Positions 1 to 9,809 are shown, counted from the first letter of the stretch. The stretch is DNA of 26,890 nucleotides from CAYXXZ01 sp964469165 (GCA_964469165.1 CAYXXZ010000038.1:1-26890), one strand, 5' to 3'. Notes: generated from the letters alone by a model not told the origin. A program made the numbers and translations.

Positions 1-1735
<1,735 letters not shown>

Positions 1736-2068
1736 CTTCGTTGTCTCCCGCGATGTGTCGGAGGTCTCTGTTGTGGTGCATGTGAATTCCCTTGGTAAGC
1801 TCAGGCTTTGAGTGTCAAGGAGACGTAGCAGCACCTGGCATGTCGTCGCGAACGGAGGAGACTTCAGGGCGGTTTGTGTGAAAATCTGAAAAACCCAAGT
1901 CCGAGACGAAGCAATCCCAAAGCATATAGCTTGACAATCCGCCACCATACGCCCACCCACAAGAGAAAGAAAGGACGCTTTTTATCACAAAAACTCACAA
2001 AAAATATCATATAATGCCGGCTTTCATAAACGAATCTCCCTAAATGTTCACCGAAAAGGACTGAATCC
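1736..2068. other. Divergent intergenic region, mutase / AraC regulator
   Basis: These 333 bp separate the divergent mutase and AraC-type genes and must hold both promoters. The right half is AT-rich. A six-codon reading frame (ATG at 2044, stop TGA at 2062-2064, peptide MFTEKD) ends 4 nt before the TTG start of the regulator and contains that gene's Shine-Dalgarno sequence. No convincing paired operator or terminator was found by eye. Confidence 0.5.
2010..2015 (+). promoter_or_regulatory. Candidate -10 box for the AraC-type gene
   Basis: A perfect TATAAT lies 54 bp upstream of the TTG start in an AT-rich stretch. No good -35 hexamer is found 16-18 bp upstream, so the promoter may be weak or activator-dependent. 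Assigned from sequence only. Confidence 0.4.
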
Positions 2069-3082
2069 TTGGCGACGATCTGTATGCACCATGTGCTGGC
2101 GTCGATGCGCGCCGCGGTGGCTCGCAACGGCAGCCAGGCGCGCTTGTTGATCGGTGCCGGCATCAACCCGCAGCTGGTGGCCGATGATCAGCGCCGCGTT
2201 CATACCGAGCAGGTGGCGCGGCTCTTCAAGAGCGTACAGCTGGAGCTCGATGATGAGTTCATGGGGTTCAGCGCAGGGCACTGCCGGGTGGGAGCCTTCA
2301 AGACCATGTGCGACCTGGTGCGCCAGTGCCGCACCCTGGGAGACATGTTGCACAGCGCCGTGGAGTTCTATCGTCTGCTCAGTGACGATCTGGTTTTGAG
2401 CGTTCAGGAAAGCGCCGGGCGCTGCGTGTTCAGCGTGGAGCATCGCAGCGAGGAGCGCGATCCGGATCATTTTCTGCGGGAATTTCTTCTCGTCATCTGG
2501 CATCGCTTTCCGAGCTGGTACATCGGTGAGGCGATTCGCTTGCGGGAAACGCATTTCAGTTTCGAGCGCCCGGCCCATCACGGTGAGTTGCAGGTGATGT
2601 TTCCCGGTATTCTCAGATATGGTCAGAAGACCAATCGCCTCGTCTACGATGCGTCCTATCTGGACAAGCCTTTGGTGAGGAGCCAGAAGGAGTTGGACCT
2701 TTATGCGCGCAACGCCCCCGCGGACGTGATGACCATTCCCGGTGCCGACAATCGCCTGGAGTGGCAGATCGAGCGCATCCTGACACCGGCCGGCGGCGAT
2801 CCGCTGGTTTTTCCCACGCTGGAGGCGTTGGCCGCGATGCTCGAGGTCAGCGCCCAGACGCTCTACCGCCAGCTGAGAGGCAGTGGTACCAGCTATCAAA
2901 AGATCAAGGATGACATTCGCCGTGAAACCGCGATCCGCTGCCTGGTGGAGGAGGGGCTTTCGGTGGAGACTGTTTCTGAAAGAGTGGGCTTTTCCGAGGC
3001 GCGCTCCTTCACCCGCGCGTTTCGCCACTGGACGGGCATGTCGCCGCGCAACTACCGCAATATCCATCGGATCGAGCGTTAG
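2069..3082 (+). CDS. AraC-family transcriptional regulator with arabinose_bd-type N-terminal domain
   Basis: A 337-residue cytoplasmic DNA-binding regulator. Roughly residues 20-210 resemble the N-terminal ligand-sensing domain of the OruR/ArgR-like AraC subgroup (LLIGAGINPQLVADDQRRVH, then FGxxxG-like text and a YRLLSDD segment). Residues ~235-335 form the AraC double helix-turn-helix, ending in VSERVGFSEARSFTRAFRHW and GMSPRNYR, the hallmark second HTH. The start is TTG at 2069, because AAAAGGA ends 8 nt before it. The next in-frame ATG (2084) lacks this spacing. The gene is divergent from methylmalonyl-CoA mutase, so control of that locus, perhaps in response to a carboxylic or amino acid, is a reasonable inference but unproven. 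Confidence 0.9.
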   Translation: MATICMHHVLASMRAAVARNGSQARLLIGAGINPQLVADDQRRVHTEQVARLFKSVQLELDDEFMGFSAGHCRVGAFKTMCDLVRQCRTLGDMLHSAVEFYRLLSDDLVLSVQESAGRCVFSVEHRSEERDPDHFLREFLLVIWHRFPSWYIGEAIRLRETHFSFERPAHHGELQVMFPGILRYGQKTNRLVYDASYLDKPLVRSQKELDLYARNAPADVMTIPGADNRLEWQIERILTPAGGDPLVFPTLEALAAMLEVSAQTLYRQLRGSGTSYQKIKDDIRRETAIRCLVEEGLSVETVSERVGFSEARSFTRAFRHWTGMSPRNYRNIHRIER

Positions 3083-3106
3083 TGGGGTTGGGAATTTGGG
3101 TTGCGG

Positions 3107-3161
3107 TGTTGTTTGGCTGAGTTTCAGGTTTCACGTAAGAACGGGGTGGTCTGGGGGCGGC
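3107..3161 (+). repeat. Fragment of dispersed inverted-repeat family R2 (left end)
   Basis: The stretch TGAGTTTCAGGTTTCACGTA followed by AGAACGGGGTGG matches the left ends of the fuller R2 copies at 8639 and 23759. Only the left end is present. The sequence then runs into R1 copy A, as if R2 was cut or overwritten. Confidence 0.65.
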
Positions 3162-3173
3162 TGAGATCGTGAA

Positions 3174-3247
3174 CAAGCTCTACGTTTAGCTCTGGCGGAG
3201 CGCGGCTCTTTCCGTGCGCGTGCTTGAAGCTCACGGCTTATAGTTCA
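3174..3247 (+). repeat. Dispersed repeat R1, copy A
   Basis: About 74 bp. It contains TCTGGCGGAGCGCGGCTCTT, then a CCGTGCGC core, and ends in AAGCTCACGGCTTATAG. It aligns over its length with copy B (3516-3589) in the same direction and with copy C (5195-5279) in reverse. The terminal arms are partly complementary. It contains no reading frame and looks like a REP/MITE-type element. Confidence 0.75.
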
Positions 3248-3278
3248 ACTTCGCATGCTTGGTGCTCCGTATCCCGGC

Positions 3279-3384
3279 CTCCGCCTGGGGAAGGGTGTCC
3301 AAGACGCGCCGTGAACCCATCCCTGGGGGCTCGACAGCGCCATCCCTGGCGCTGACGGTCTGGGGCACCCTTCCCCAGGCGGAG
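3279..3384. repeat. Nested hairpin element with perfect 19-bp arms
   Basis: CTCCGCCTGGGGAAGGGTG (3279-3297) is exactly repeated in reverse complement at 3366-3384. Inside lies a second perfect hairpin, CAGCGCCA-TCCC-TGGCGCTG (3335-3354). The element sits between R1 copies A and B. The cruciform-like, two-level structure resembles a small non-coding palindromic mobile element. It has no U-tract, so a terminator is unlikely. Confidence 0.75.
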
Positions 3385-3515
3385 ACCTCACAGGGGTGCC
3401 GGTGGCTGACTGCATATCTTCTTGCCGGGCTTGGTTTTTGGGTGCGTTCGTAAAGTTGTTTCGACCGCTCGTGGAGCCTGCGGTCTGGCGCTCGTAGGCA
3501 GTAAAAGATGCTGGA

Positions 3516-3589
3516 CAAGCTTTAAGTTGAACTCTGGCGTAGTGCGGCTCTTCCCGTGCGCCTACTTAAAGCTTACGGCTTATAGCTCA
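3516..3589 (+). repeat. Dispersed repeat R1, copy B
   Basis: About 74 bp. It has perfect terminal arms AAGCTTTAAG (3517-3526) and CTTAAAGCTT (3565-3574) around a CTCTGGCGTAGTGCGGCTCT core, followed by ACGGCTTATAGCTCAA. It is a direct repeat of copy A and an inverse repeat of copy C. Confidence 0.78.
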
Positions 3590-3773
3590 ATTAGAAGCAG
3601 CCTTGGCCGCGAACGCGTGCCATGCCCGCCCTGATGTCATCTTACTGAAGTGATTTGGCCCTACAGTAAGCCGTGAAGTCGCCTGATCATTCCGTTTGCA
3701 CGTTTTCTGCTTTTAGTGCGCGAAAGAATTTCCTTGTAGCACAAGCTCTTGTGAAAATTTTTGGCAGAAATCT

Positions 3774-3785
3774 CGTTACGTAACG
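3774..3785. promoter_or_regulatory. Palindrome CGTTACGTAACG upstream of the efflux promoter
   Basis: A perfect 12-bp palindrome 7 bp upstream of the candidate -35 box of the efflux adaptor gene. Two further GTTAC half-sites follow at 3805-3809 and 3815-3819. Position and symmetry suggest an operator of the kind used by TetR-type efflux repressors. No such repressor gene lies in the window, so the binding protein is unknown. Confidence 0.45.
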
Positions 3786-3792
3786 GATCGTC

Positions 3793-3822
3793 TTACCAAG
3801 AAGCGTTACTTTTTGTTACAAT
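3793..3822 (+). promoter_or_regulatory. Candidate sigma70 promoter of the efflux adaptor gene
   Basis: TTACCA (3793-3798) and TACAAT (3817-3822) are 18 bp apart, giving a leader of about 60 nt before the ATG at 3890. The -10 box overlaps a GTTACAATG half-site, so a protein bound there would block transcription. Predicted by eye. Confidence 0.5.
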
Positions 3823-3889
3823 GTGCGTCCTAGCCAAGTTCACCTGCAGAGCCATTGCTCTGTATCCGTTAAAAGGAAGTTAACCCGTT

Positions 3890-5074
3890 ATGTTCAAACG
3901 ACCTGTGCTTCAGTCGCTTGGTGTTGCCCTGACCCTTGCCCTCGCGGCATGTGGCGGTACCACCGTGGCCCCCTTGGCCGGCGACGATTCCATTGAAGTG
4001 GGCACGATCACTGTGTTGCCCGAACGTGTGCTGCTGTCCTCCGAGCTGCCCGGTCGCGTCGAGTCGACGCGGGTTGCGGAAGTGCGCGCGCGCGTCGCGG
4101 GAATCGTGCTCGAACGCCATTTTGAGGAAGGCAGTGAGGTCGAAGCGGGCCAGCTGTTGTTCAGGATCGATCCGGCACCGTTTGAAGCCAGTGTTCTGCA
4201 AGCCCGCGCCAACCTCGATCAGGCCCGCGCCAGCCTTGCGGCGGAAGAACTGGTCGAGAAACGTTACAGCCTCCTGGTCGGCAAGGCCATCAGCCAGCAC
4301 GACTACGATCAGGCGGTAGCGCGCCGTCAGCAGGCGCAGGCCCAGGTTGCCCAGGCCGAGGCGGTTTTGCAGCGCACTGAACTCGATCTCGAATACGCCA
4401 TGGTGAGAGCGCCCATATCGGGGCGCATAGGCCGTGCGTTGGTAACCGAGGGCGCGCTGGTAGGCCAGGGCGAGGCGACACCGTTGGCCACGATTCAGAC
4501 GCTCGACCCTGTATACGTCAACATTACCCAGTCGACCAACGATTTGCTGCAGTTGCGCGAGGCGATGGCCAACGGGGAGATCCTCGGCATGCAGGGCGAT
4601 GAAGCACCGGTGGCCATCCAGTTGAGCAACGGTCACCGTTATGAGGAGACGGGCAAGTTGCTGTTCTCCGATATCACCGTTGATCCTTCCACCGGGCAGG
4701 TGACCATGCGGGCCCTGGTGCCCAACCCCGACGGCGTGCTGCTGCCGGGGATGTATGTGCGCGCCGATGTCCAGCAGGGTGTACAGGAGCATGCTCTTGC
4801 CGTGCCGGCTCAGGCCGTGCAGCGCGACGCCAACGGCACGGCGTCGGTGATGCTGGTTACCGACAATGGCATGGCACAGCGCCAGGTTGTGGAGGTGGGT
4901 GCCATGCAGGGTGATCGCTGGATCGTCGAGGAGGGCCTCGCGGCCGGCGATACTGTGATGGTGGACCGTCTTCAACGGGTCCAGCCCGGCATGAAGGTTG
5001 CGGCGGTGCCCTGGTATTCTCCCGGCAACGATGAAATGCCCATCACCGCGATGAATACGGTTTCCGTTCACTAA
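3890..5074 (+). CDS. RND efflux periplasmic adaptor (membrane fusion) lipoprotein, AcrA/MexA type
   Basis: This adaptor couples an inner-membrane RND pump to an outer-membrane channel for export of toxic compounds. The 394-residue product starts with a lipoprotein signal, lipobox LAAC with Cys21 as the lipidation site. The domains follow the family order: a first half-lipoyl strand set (LPGRVESTRVAEVRARVAGI), a long alpha-hairpin rich in Ala/Gln (~residues 90-165), the second lipoyl half (APISGRIGRALVTEGALV), a beta-barrel (LDPVYVNITQS) and a membrane-proximal domain (GMYVRADV to VQPGMKV). AAGGAAG precedes the ATG by 10 nt. The partner transporter follows after an unusually long 325-bp gap. 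No TolC/OprM-like channel is encoded here, so a distant one must serve. Substrates cannot be told from sequence. Confidence 0.93.
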   Translation: MFKRPVLQSLGVALTLALAACGGTTVAPLAGDDSIEVGTITVLPERVLLSSELPGRVESTRVAEVRARVAGIVLERHFEEGSEVEAGQLLFRIDPAPFEASVLQARANLDQARASLAAEELVEKRYSLLVGKAISQHDYDQAVARRQQAQAQVAQAEAVLQRTELDLEYAMVRAPISGRIGRALVTEGALVGQGEATPLATIQTLDPVYVNITQSTNDLLQLREAMANGEILGMQGDEAPVAIQLSNGHRYEETGKLLFSDITVDPSTGQVTMRALVPNPDGVLLPGMYVRADVQQGVQEHALAVPAQAVQRDANGTASVMLVTDNGMAQRQVVEVGAMQGDRWIVEEGLAAGDTVMVDRLQRVQPGMKVAAVPWYSPGNDEMPITAMNTVSVH

Positions 5075-5399
5075 GAATCTGTCGTAAATGAGCAGGTAGC
5101 AAACTCTAAGCCTTGGGTGGGACTTTGGGGGTTTTGTCGGGGCTTTTTTACACAGTAGTTGGAAATTGGGCTACAGTCCTGCATGAGGCGAAGCGAGCTA
5201 TAAGCCGTAAGCTTTAAGCAGGGGCACGGGAAGAACCGAGTTCTGCCAAAGTTTAACTTAGGGCTTACAGCTCATAGCTAAACCACAGATGTAGTCCGAG
5301 TTTTCGACTTGCGTGTAAAACTTACGGTTTATCGTTATTCCTCCTACCCTAACTCTGTCACCACCGGGCTTCAGCCCTTCGATCTGACCAGGCCCAACC
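5075..5399. other. Gap splitting the adaptor and transporter genes
   Basis: Adaptor and pump genes of this class usually lie within a few bases of each other, but here 325 bp intervene. The gap holds a weak possible stem (AAGCC at 5108, GGCTT followed by a T-run to 5149), R1 copy C and a 12-nt palindrome GGGCTTCAGCCC (5366-5377) close to the transporter start. No gene is supported. Small minus-strand frames here have no codon or homology support. Confidence 0.6.
5195..5279 (-). repeat. Dispersed repeat R1, copy C (inverted)
   Basis: This is the most complete R1 copy. Its 23-bp arms (5196-5218 and 5257-5279) match in reverse complement at 19 of 23 positions by hand count, with AGCTATAAGCC at the left edge. 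The core, read on the minus strand, contains TCTTCCCGTGC as in copy B. It sits between the two efflux genes. Confidence 0.78.
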
Positions 5400-8300
5400 A
5401 TGCCGCATTTTTTCATTGACCGCCCGGTTTTCGCGTGGGTCGTTGCGTTGTTCATCATTCTCGCGGGCGTGCTTGCGATCCCCAACCTGCCGATTGCGCA
5501 ATATCCCACCGTGGCGCCGCCGAGTGTCGAGATTTCGGCGACCTATCCCGGTGCTTCCACCGAAGTGGTGGATGAAACCGTCACCAGTCTGATCGAGCAG
5601 GAGCTCAACGGCGCCACCGGGCTGTTGTATTTCGATGCCCAGAGCAATGCCTACGGCCGTGCGCGGATCACGGCGACGTTCGTGCCGGGAACCAATCCCG
5701 ATCTCGCCGCCGTCGAGGTGCAGAACAGCATCAAGCGGGTCGAGTCGCGCCTGCCGCAAGCGGTGATCCAGCGCGGCATCGAAGTCCAGAAGGCGAGCAC
5801 CAATTTTCTCTTGCTGATCGCCATTTCCTCGCCCGACGGCAGTGTCGACCGGCCGTCGCTTGGCGACTATGTGGCGCGCAACATACTCAGCGAAATCAAG
5901 CGAATTCCCGGTGTCGGGCGTGCGCAGATGTGGTCATCCGAGCGCGCCATGCGCGTCTGGGTGGACCCCACCAAGCTGGTGGGGTACGGCCTCTCGATGG
6001 ATGATGTCAATCGCGCCATCGGTGCCCAGAATGTCCAGGTACCGGCCGGCGCGATCGGGGATATGCCGGCACCGGAATCGCAGACCGTCTCCGCCGCCGT
6101 CATCATGCGCGGCATGATGGAGACGCCGGAGGAGTTCGGGCGCATCATGCTGCGCGCCAATCCGGATGGCTCGGCGGTGCGCCTGGCCGACGTGGCGCAG
6201 ATTTCCCTGGGCGTGGAAAGCTATCAGTTTTCATCGCGGCTCAACGGCAAGCCCACCGTGGCCATTCCGGTGCAGCTGGCCCCCGGTGCCAACGCGCTGG
6301 AAACGGCCAATGCCATCTATACCAAGATGGAGGAGCTGGAGCAGTATTTTCCCGAGGGCGTCTCCTGGTCCGTGCCTTACGATACTGCGCCCTTCGTCAA
6401 GGCATCGATCGAGAAGGTCATCTACACCTTGTTCGAAGCGATGATTCTGGTGTTCATCGTGATGTTCCTGTTCCTGCAGAACATCCGCTATACCCTGATC
6501 CCTTCCATCGTCGTACCCATTGCACTGTTGGGGACCTTTGCCGTGATGCTGGTGGCGGGGTTCTCCATCAATATGCTGACGATGTTCGGCATGGTGCTGG
6601 CGATCGGCATTCTCGTCGATGATGCCATCGTGGTGGTGGAAAACGTCGAGCGCCTGATGGTGGAAGAGGGGCTTTCGCCGCGGGAGGCGACGCGCAAGGC
6701 GATGACCCAGATCACCGGCGCGATCGTCGGCATCACGCTGGTGTTGTCCGCGGTATTTTTGCCCCTGGCTTTCATGAGCGGCTCGGTGGGGGTGATCTAT
6801 CGCCAGTTTTCACTGGCGTTGGCAACCTCGATTCTGTTCTCCGGCTTCCTTGCGCTGTCACTGACGCCGGCGCTGTGCGCGTCGCTGCTCAAACCTGTTG
6901 CGGCGGGGCACCATGAGCAAAAGACCGGCTTCTTCGCCTGGTTCAACCGCATTTTTGCCCGCGCCACCCGGCGCTACAGCGGCACCGTCACGGCGATGGT
7001 CGGGAAGAAGCGCTATATGGCGGTGTACGGCCTCATCCTGCTGATCATGGCGGCGCTCTATGTGCGCCTGCCCACGGCGTTTCTGCCGGATGAAGACAAG
7101 GGCTTCGTGGTGACCGAGATCGTGCTGCCGGGAGGCGCGACGGCGCATCGTACCCTGGCCGGCATCAAGCAGCTCGAAGAGCACTATATGTCGCGGCCCG
7201 GTGTGGAAGACATCACCGCGATCCAGGGATTTTCGTTTTCGGGCATGGGGCAGAACGTGGCCCTGGCATTCATCACCTTCAAGGATTGGGCCGAGCGCAC
7301 GACCTCCGCCATGGAGGAGCAACTGATTGCTTACAGAGCCCTGGACAAGAGCATTCGCGACGGCGAGCTGACATTCATCAACCCGCCGGCGATTCCCGAG
7401 CTTGGCAACTCGTCGGGCTTCAACCTGCGCCTGCAGGATCGCGGCAGCGCTGGCCACGCAGCACTGCTTGCGGCCAAGGACATGGTGCTGGCGATGGCGC
7501 AGGAGAGTTCGGTGGTCATGGACGTTTCCATGGAAGGGCTGGAGGACGCGCCGCAGCTCGAAGTGGATGTCGACCGCGCGCAGGCGGATGCTCTCGGCGT
7601 GGCTTTTCCTGCCATCGCCAATACCTTGTCGGCGGCGCTGGGCTCGGCCACCGTCAATGATTTCACCAACCTGGGGCGCATTCAGCGCGTCATGGTGCAA
7701 GCCGATGCGTCGTTCCGCATGACGCCCGAAGATGTGCTCGAACTGACGGTGCCGAACATTCAGGGCGAGCCCGTGCCGCTATCTTCCCTGGCGCAGGTTT
7801 CATGGAGCAAAGGGCCGGTGATGCTGGCGCGCTACAACGGCTATCCGGCGATCCGCATCAACGGCGAGGCTTCACCCGGCTACAGCAGTGGTGAAGCCAT
7901 GGCGGAAATGCAGCGCATCATGGCGGACCTGCCGCGCGGCATCGGTTACGAGTGGACGGGACAGTCGCTGCAGGAGCGCATTTCCGGCAATCAGGCGCCG
8001 ATGTTGCTGGCGCTGTCGATCCTGGTGGTGGTGCTGGTGCTTGCCGCGCTTTACGAGAGCTGGAGCATCCCGTTGGCCGTGATTCTGGTGGTGCCGCTGG
8101 GCGTCATCGGGTCGTTGATGGCGGTGTTGATTGCAGGGCTGAGCAACGATGTCTTTTTCAAGGTCGGGTTGGTGACCATCATCGGTCTCTCGGCCAAGAA
8201 TGCGATTCTCATCGTCGAATTTGCCCGCGATCTCCACGCCCAGGGGCACAGCCTGCAGAGTGCCGCGATAGAGGCGGCGAGACTGCGCTTTCGCCCGATC

Positions 8301-8504
8301 ATCATGACGTCGCTGGCCTTCATCCTCGGCGTGGTGCCATTGGCCATTGCCACCGGCGCCAGTGCCGCAAGTCAGCAGGCCATCGGTATCGGTGTGATGG
8401 GCGGCATGATTTCCGCAACCCTGCTTGCCGTCTTTTTCGTGCCGGTGTTCTTTGTCTTCGTGTTGAGCCTGTCGAGAAAGGCTTCTCCTTCCGAAACGCG
8501 CTGA
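5400..8504 (+). CDS. RND multidrug efflux transporter, HAE1 (AcrB/MexB) family
   Basis: A trimeric inner-membrane proton/drug antiporter that exports hydrophobic or amphiphilic compounds from the periplasm. At 1034 residues it is close to the ~1030-1050 of this family. It begins with the typical FFIDRPVFAWVVALFIILAG. The proton-relay residues are present: Asp407-Asp408 in helix 4 (GILVDDAIVVVENVER) and a Lys at 933 in helix 10 (GLSAKNAILIVEFA), equivalent to AcrB Lys940. The two large periplasmic loops and repeated halves are intact. The ATG at 5400 begins the family N-terminus directly, but only a weak AGG lies upstream. It probably works with the adaptor encoded just before it. Transcription may depend on readthrough across the repeat-bearing gap or on a separate promoter. 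Confidence 0.95.
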   Translation: MPHFFIDRPVFAWVVALFIILAGVLAIPNLPIAQYPTVAPPSVEISATYPGASTEVVDETVTSLIEQELNGATGLLYFDAQSNAYGRARITATFVPGTNPDLAAVEVQNSIKRVESRLPQAVIQRGIEVQKASTNFLLLIAISSPDGSVDRPSLGDYVARNILSEIKRIPGVGRAQMWSSERAMRVWVDPTKLVGYGLSMDDVNRAIGAQNVQVPAGAIGDMPAPESQTVSAAVIMRGMMETPEEFGRIMLRANPDGSAVRLADVAQISLGVESYQFSSRLNGKPTVAIPVQLAPGANALETANAIYTKMEELEQYFPEGVSWSVPYDTAPFVKASIEKVIYTLFEAMILVFIVMFLFLQNIRYTLIPSIVVPIALLGTFAVMLVAGFSINMLTMFGMVLAIGILVDDAIVVVENVERLMVEEGLSPREATRKAMTQITGAIVGITLVLSAVFLPLAFMSGSVGVIYRQFSLALATSILFSGFLALSLTPALCASLLKPVAAGHHEQKTGFFAWFNRIFARATRRYSGTVTAMVGKKRYMAVYGLILLIMAALYVRLPTAFLPDEDKGFVVTEIVLPGGATAHRTLAGIKQLEEHYMSRPGVEDITAIQGFSFSGMGQNVALAFITFKDWAERTTSAMEEQLIAYRALDKSIRDGELTFINPPAIPELGNSSGFNLRLQDRGSAGHAALLAAKDMVLAMAQESSVVMDVSMEGLEDAPQLEVDVDRAQADALGVAFPAIANTLSAALGSATVNDFTNLGRIQRVMVQADASFRMTPEDVLELTVPNIQGEPVPLSSLAQVSWSKGPVMLARYNGYPAIRINGEASPGYSSGEAMAEMQRIMADLPRGIGYEWTGQSLQERISGNQAPMLLALSILVVVLVLAALYESWSIPLAVILVVPLGVIGSLMAVLIAGLSNDVFFKVGLVTIIGLSAKNAILIVEFARDLHAQGHSLQSAAIEAARLRFRPIIMTSLAFILGVVPLAIATGASAASQQAIGIGVMGGMISATLLAVFFVPVFFVFVLSLSRKASPSETR

Positions 8505-8804
8505 TCTGCGGGGTTAGTGCAACTCTTCGTCGCAAGCTGATGTCCAAGCGGAGAATTGATGGCTGGTTCACGCTTGGCGTTCGGTGGCGGTCTCTGTCTC
8601 GAAAGCTCTTTCACAAGAAAGGCATGCCCCTGGGAGTCTGTTCAGAATCTCGCAATGTGGCGTTGTTCGACTGAGTTTCAAGTTTCACAAGTAAGGGCGG
8701 AATACTTCTTGAGCTCTGTGTGCCGTGGTGCGTGGTCAGTGTGATGTCATCGTCACAGGCATCTGCGTGCAACGTAAAAACGTGAAACTCGGAGGCAGAC
8801 GGTT
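8505..8804. other. Intergenic region after the efflux transporter
   Basis: These 300 bp have no supportable gene. The second half is occupied by R2 copy 1, whose right end abuts the ribosome-binding site of the next gene. No clear rho-independent terminator was seen after the transporter stop. Confidence 0.5.
8639..8790 (+). repeat. Dispersed inverted-repeat family R2, copy 1
   Basis: About 150 bp running from TCTGTTCAGAATCTCGCAAT to ACGTGAAACTC. Its left end (TGGCGTTGTTCGACTGAGTTTC) is nearly the reverse complement of the right end of the copy at 23759. Its interior GTCAGTGTGATGTCATCG matches the copies at 13648 and 23759. It ends one base before GGAGG, the ribosome-binding site of the DUF72 gene. 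Confidence 0.75.
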
Positions 8805-9809
8805 ATGCAGAAATCTCTCTTTTCCGAGCCTGCTGACGCGGAAAGCGAGCCAGTAAAGGCTGCGCCGCCCGATGCTGCTCTGGTCGAGCTTGCCGCTGGG
8901 TTGCCGAACAATCTGTATTTTGGCTCCTCGTCCTGGAATTATCCCGGTTGGGCGGGGTTGGTGTGGGCGCAGGAATATTCAAAGAGGATGCTCGCTGGTG
9001 AGGGGCTTGCGGCGTATGCCGCGTACCCCTTGTTTCGCACCGTGAGTGTCGATCGCGGCTTTTATCGTCCCCTGAGCGTGACGCAATATGCGCGTTACGC
9101 CGCTCAGGTGCCGGAGACTTTTCGTTTCGTGGTGAAGGCGCCGAGTCAGGTGACGGATGCGCTGGTGCGAGATTCGTCGGGGCGCGGCAAGCAGATCAAT
9201 GCGGACTTTCTGGATCCCGAATTGGCGGTGCGCGATTTTGTCGAGCCAGCGCTGGCGGGGCTGGGTCACAAGTTGGGGGCGCTGGTGTTTCAGATCAGTC
9301 CTCTGCCGCAGGCGTGGTTGTCGCGGATACCTGAATTGATATCGCGTTTGCACAGCATGCTGGCGGCGCTCCCCGATTTTCAAGGCCGGGCGCCAGACGT
9401 TGCAGTCGCTGTGGAGGTGCGCGATCCACAATGGTTGGGGCCAGATTTTATCGCTGCGCTGCGTGACACGAAGGCGACCTACTGCATGGCTCTCCATGCC
9501 AAGATGCCCCGCATCGTCGATCAGTTGCCGATATTGCGCGCGCTGTGGCCGGGGCCGTTGGTGTGCCGCTGGAATCTCAATCCGCTGCACGGCGCGTTCG
9601 GCTATGAAAAAGCGCGGCGCGAATACGCACCTTACAACCGCTTGGTAGACCCGGATGTTGAGACGCGCGCCGCTCTGGCACGGGTGATTGCCGGCACCGT
9701 CGGAGCTGGTCAGAACGCTTACGTCACTCTCAGTAATAAGGCGGAGGGAAGTGCGCCACTATCGGTGAGGGCGCTGGCGAGCGCGGTGGTCGATCTCACC
9801 AGCGAATAA
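8805..9809 (+). CDS. DUF72 (YecE) family protein
   Basis: A 334-residue cytoplasmic protein of the DUF72/YecE TIM-barrel family, whose biochemical role is not established. Family segments seen include YFGSSSWNYPGWAGLVW near residues 38-54, FRTVSVDRGFYRP, FRFVVKAPSQVTD, VAVEVRDPQW, CRWNLNPLHGAFGYEKA and the C-terminal NAYVTLSNKAEGSAPLSV. It is longer than E. coli YecE (~272 residues), mainly through an N-terminal extension that is not obviously structured. GGAGG lies 9 nt before the ATG. The 3' end overlaps the end of a minus-strand membrane-protein gene by 14 bp, leaving no room for a separate terminator. Confidence 0.9.
   Translation: MQKSLFSEPADAESEPVKAAPPDAALVELAAGLPNNLYFGSSSWNYPGWAGLVWAQEYSKRMLAGEGLAAYAAYPLFRTVSVDRGFYRPLSVTQYARYAAQVPETFRFVVKAPSQVTDALVRDSSGRGKQINADFLDPELAVRDFVEPALAGLGHKLGALVFQISPLPQAWLSRIPELISRLHSMLAALPDFQGRAPDVAVAVEVRDPQWLGPDFIAALRDTKATYCMALHAKMPRIVDQLPILRALWPGPLVCRWNLNPLHGAFGYEKARREYAPYNRLVDPDVETRAALARVIAGTVGAGQNAYVTLSNKAEGSAPLSVRALASAVVDLTSE

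Noticed and set aside
2048..3067. Minus-strand frame opposite the AraC-type gene
   Set aside because: The plus strand encodes a recognisable AraC regulator; the opposite frame has no family resemblance or ribosome-binding site.
3231..3518. Minus-strand frame across the repeat gap upstream of the efflux genes
   Set aside because: It is composed of R1 ends and the 19-bp hairpin element, with no ribosome-binding site or family resemblance.
3869..5071. 400-codon minus-strand frame opposite the efflux adaptor
   Set aside because: His/Arg-rich antisense product; the plus strand has a lipobox and adaptor domains.
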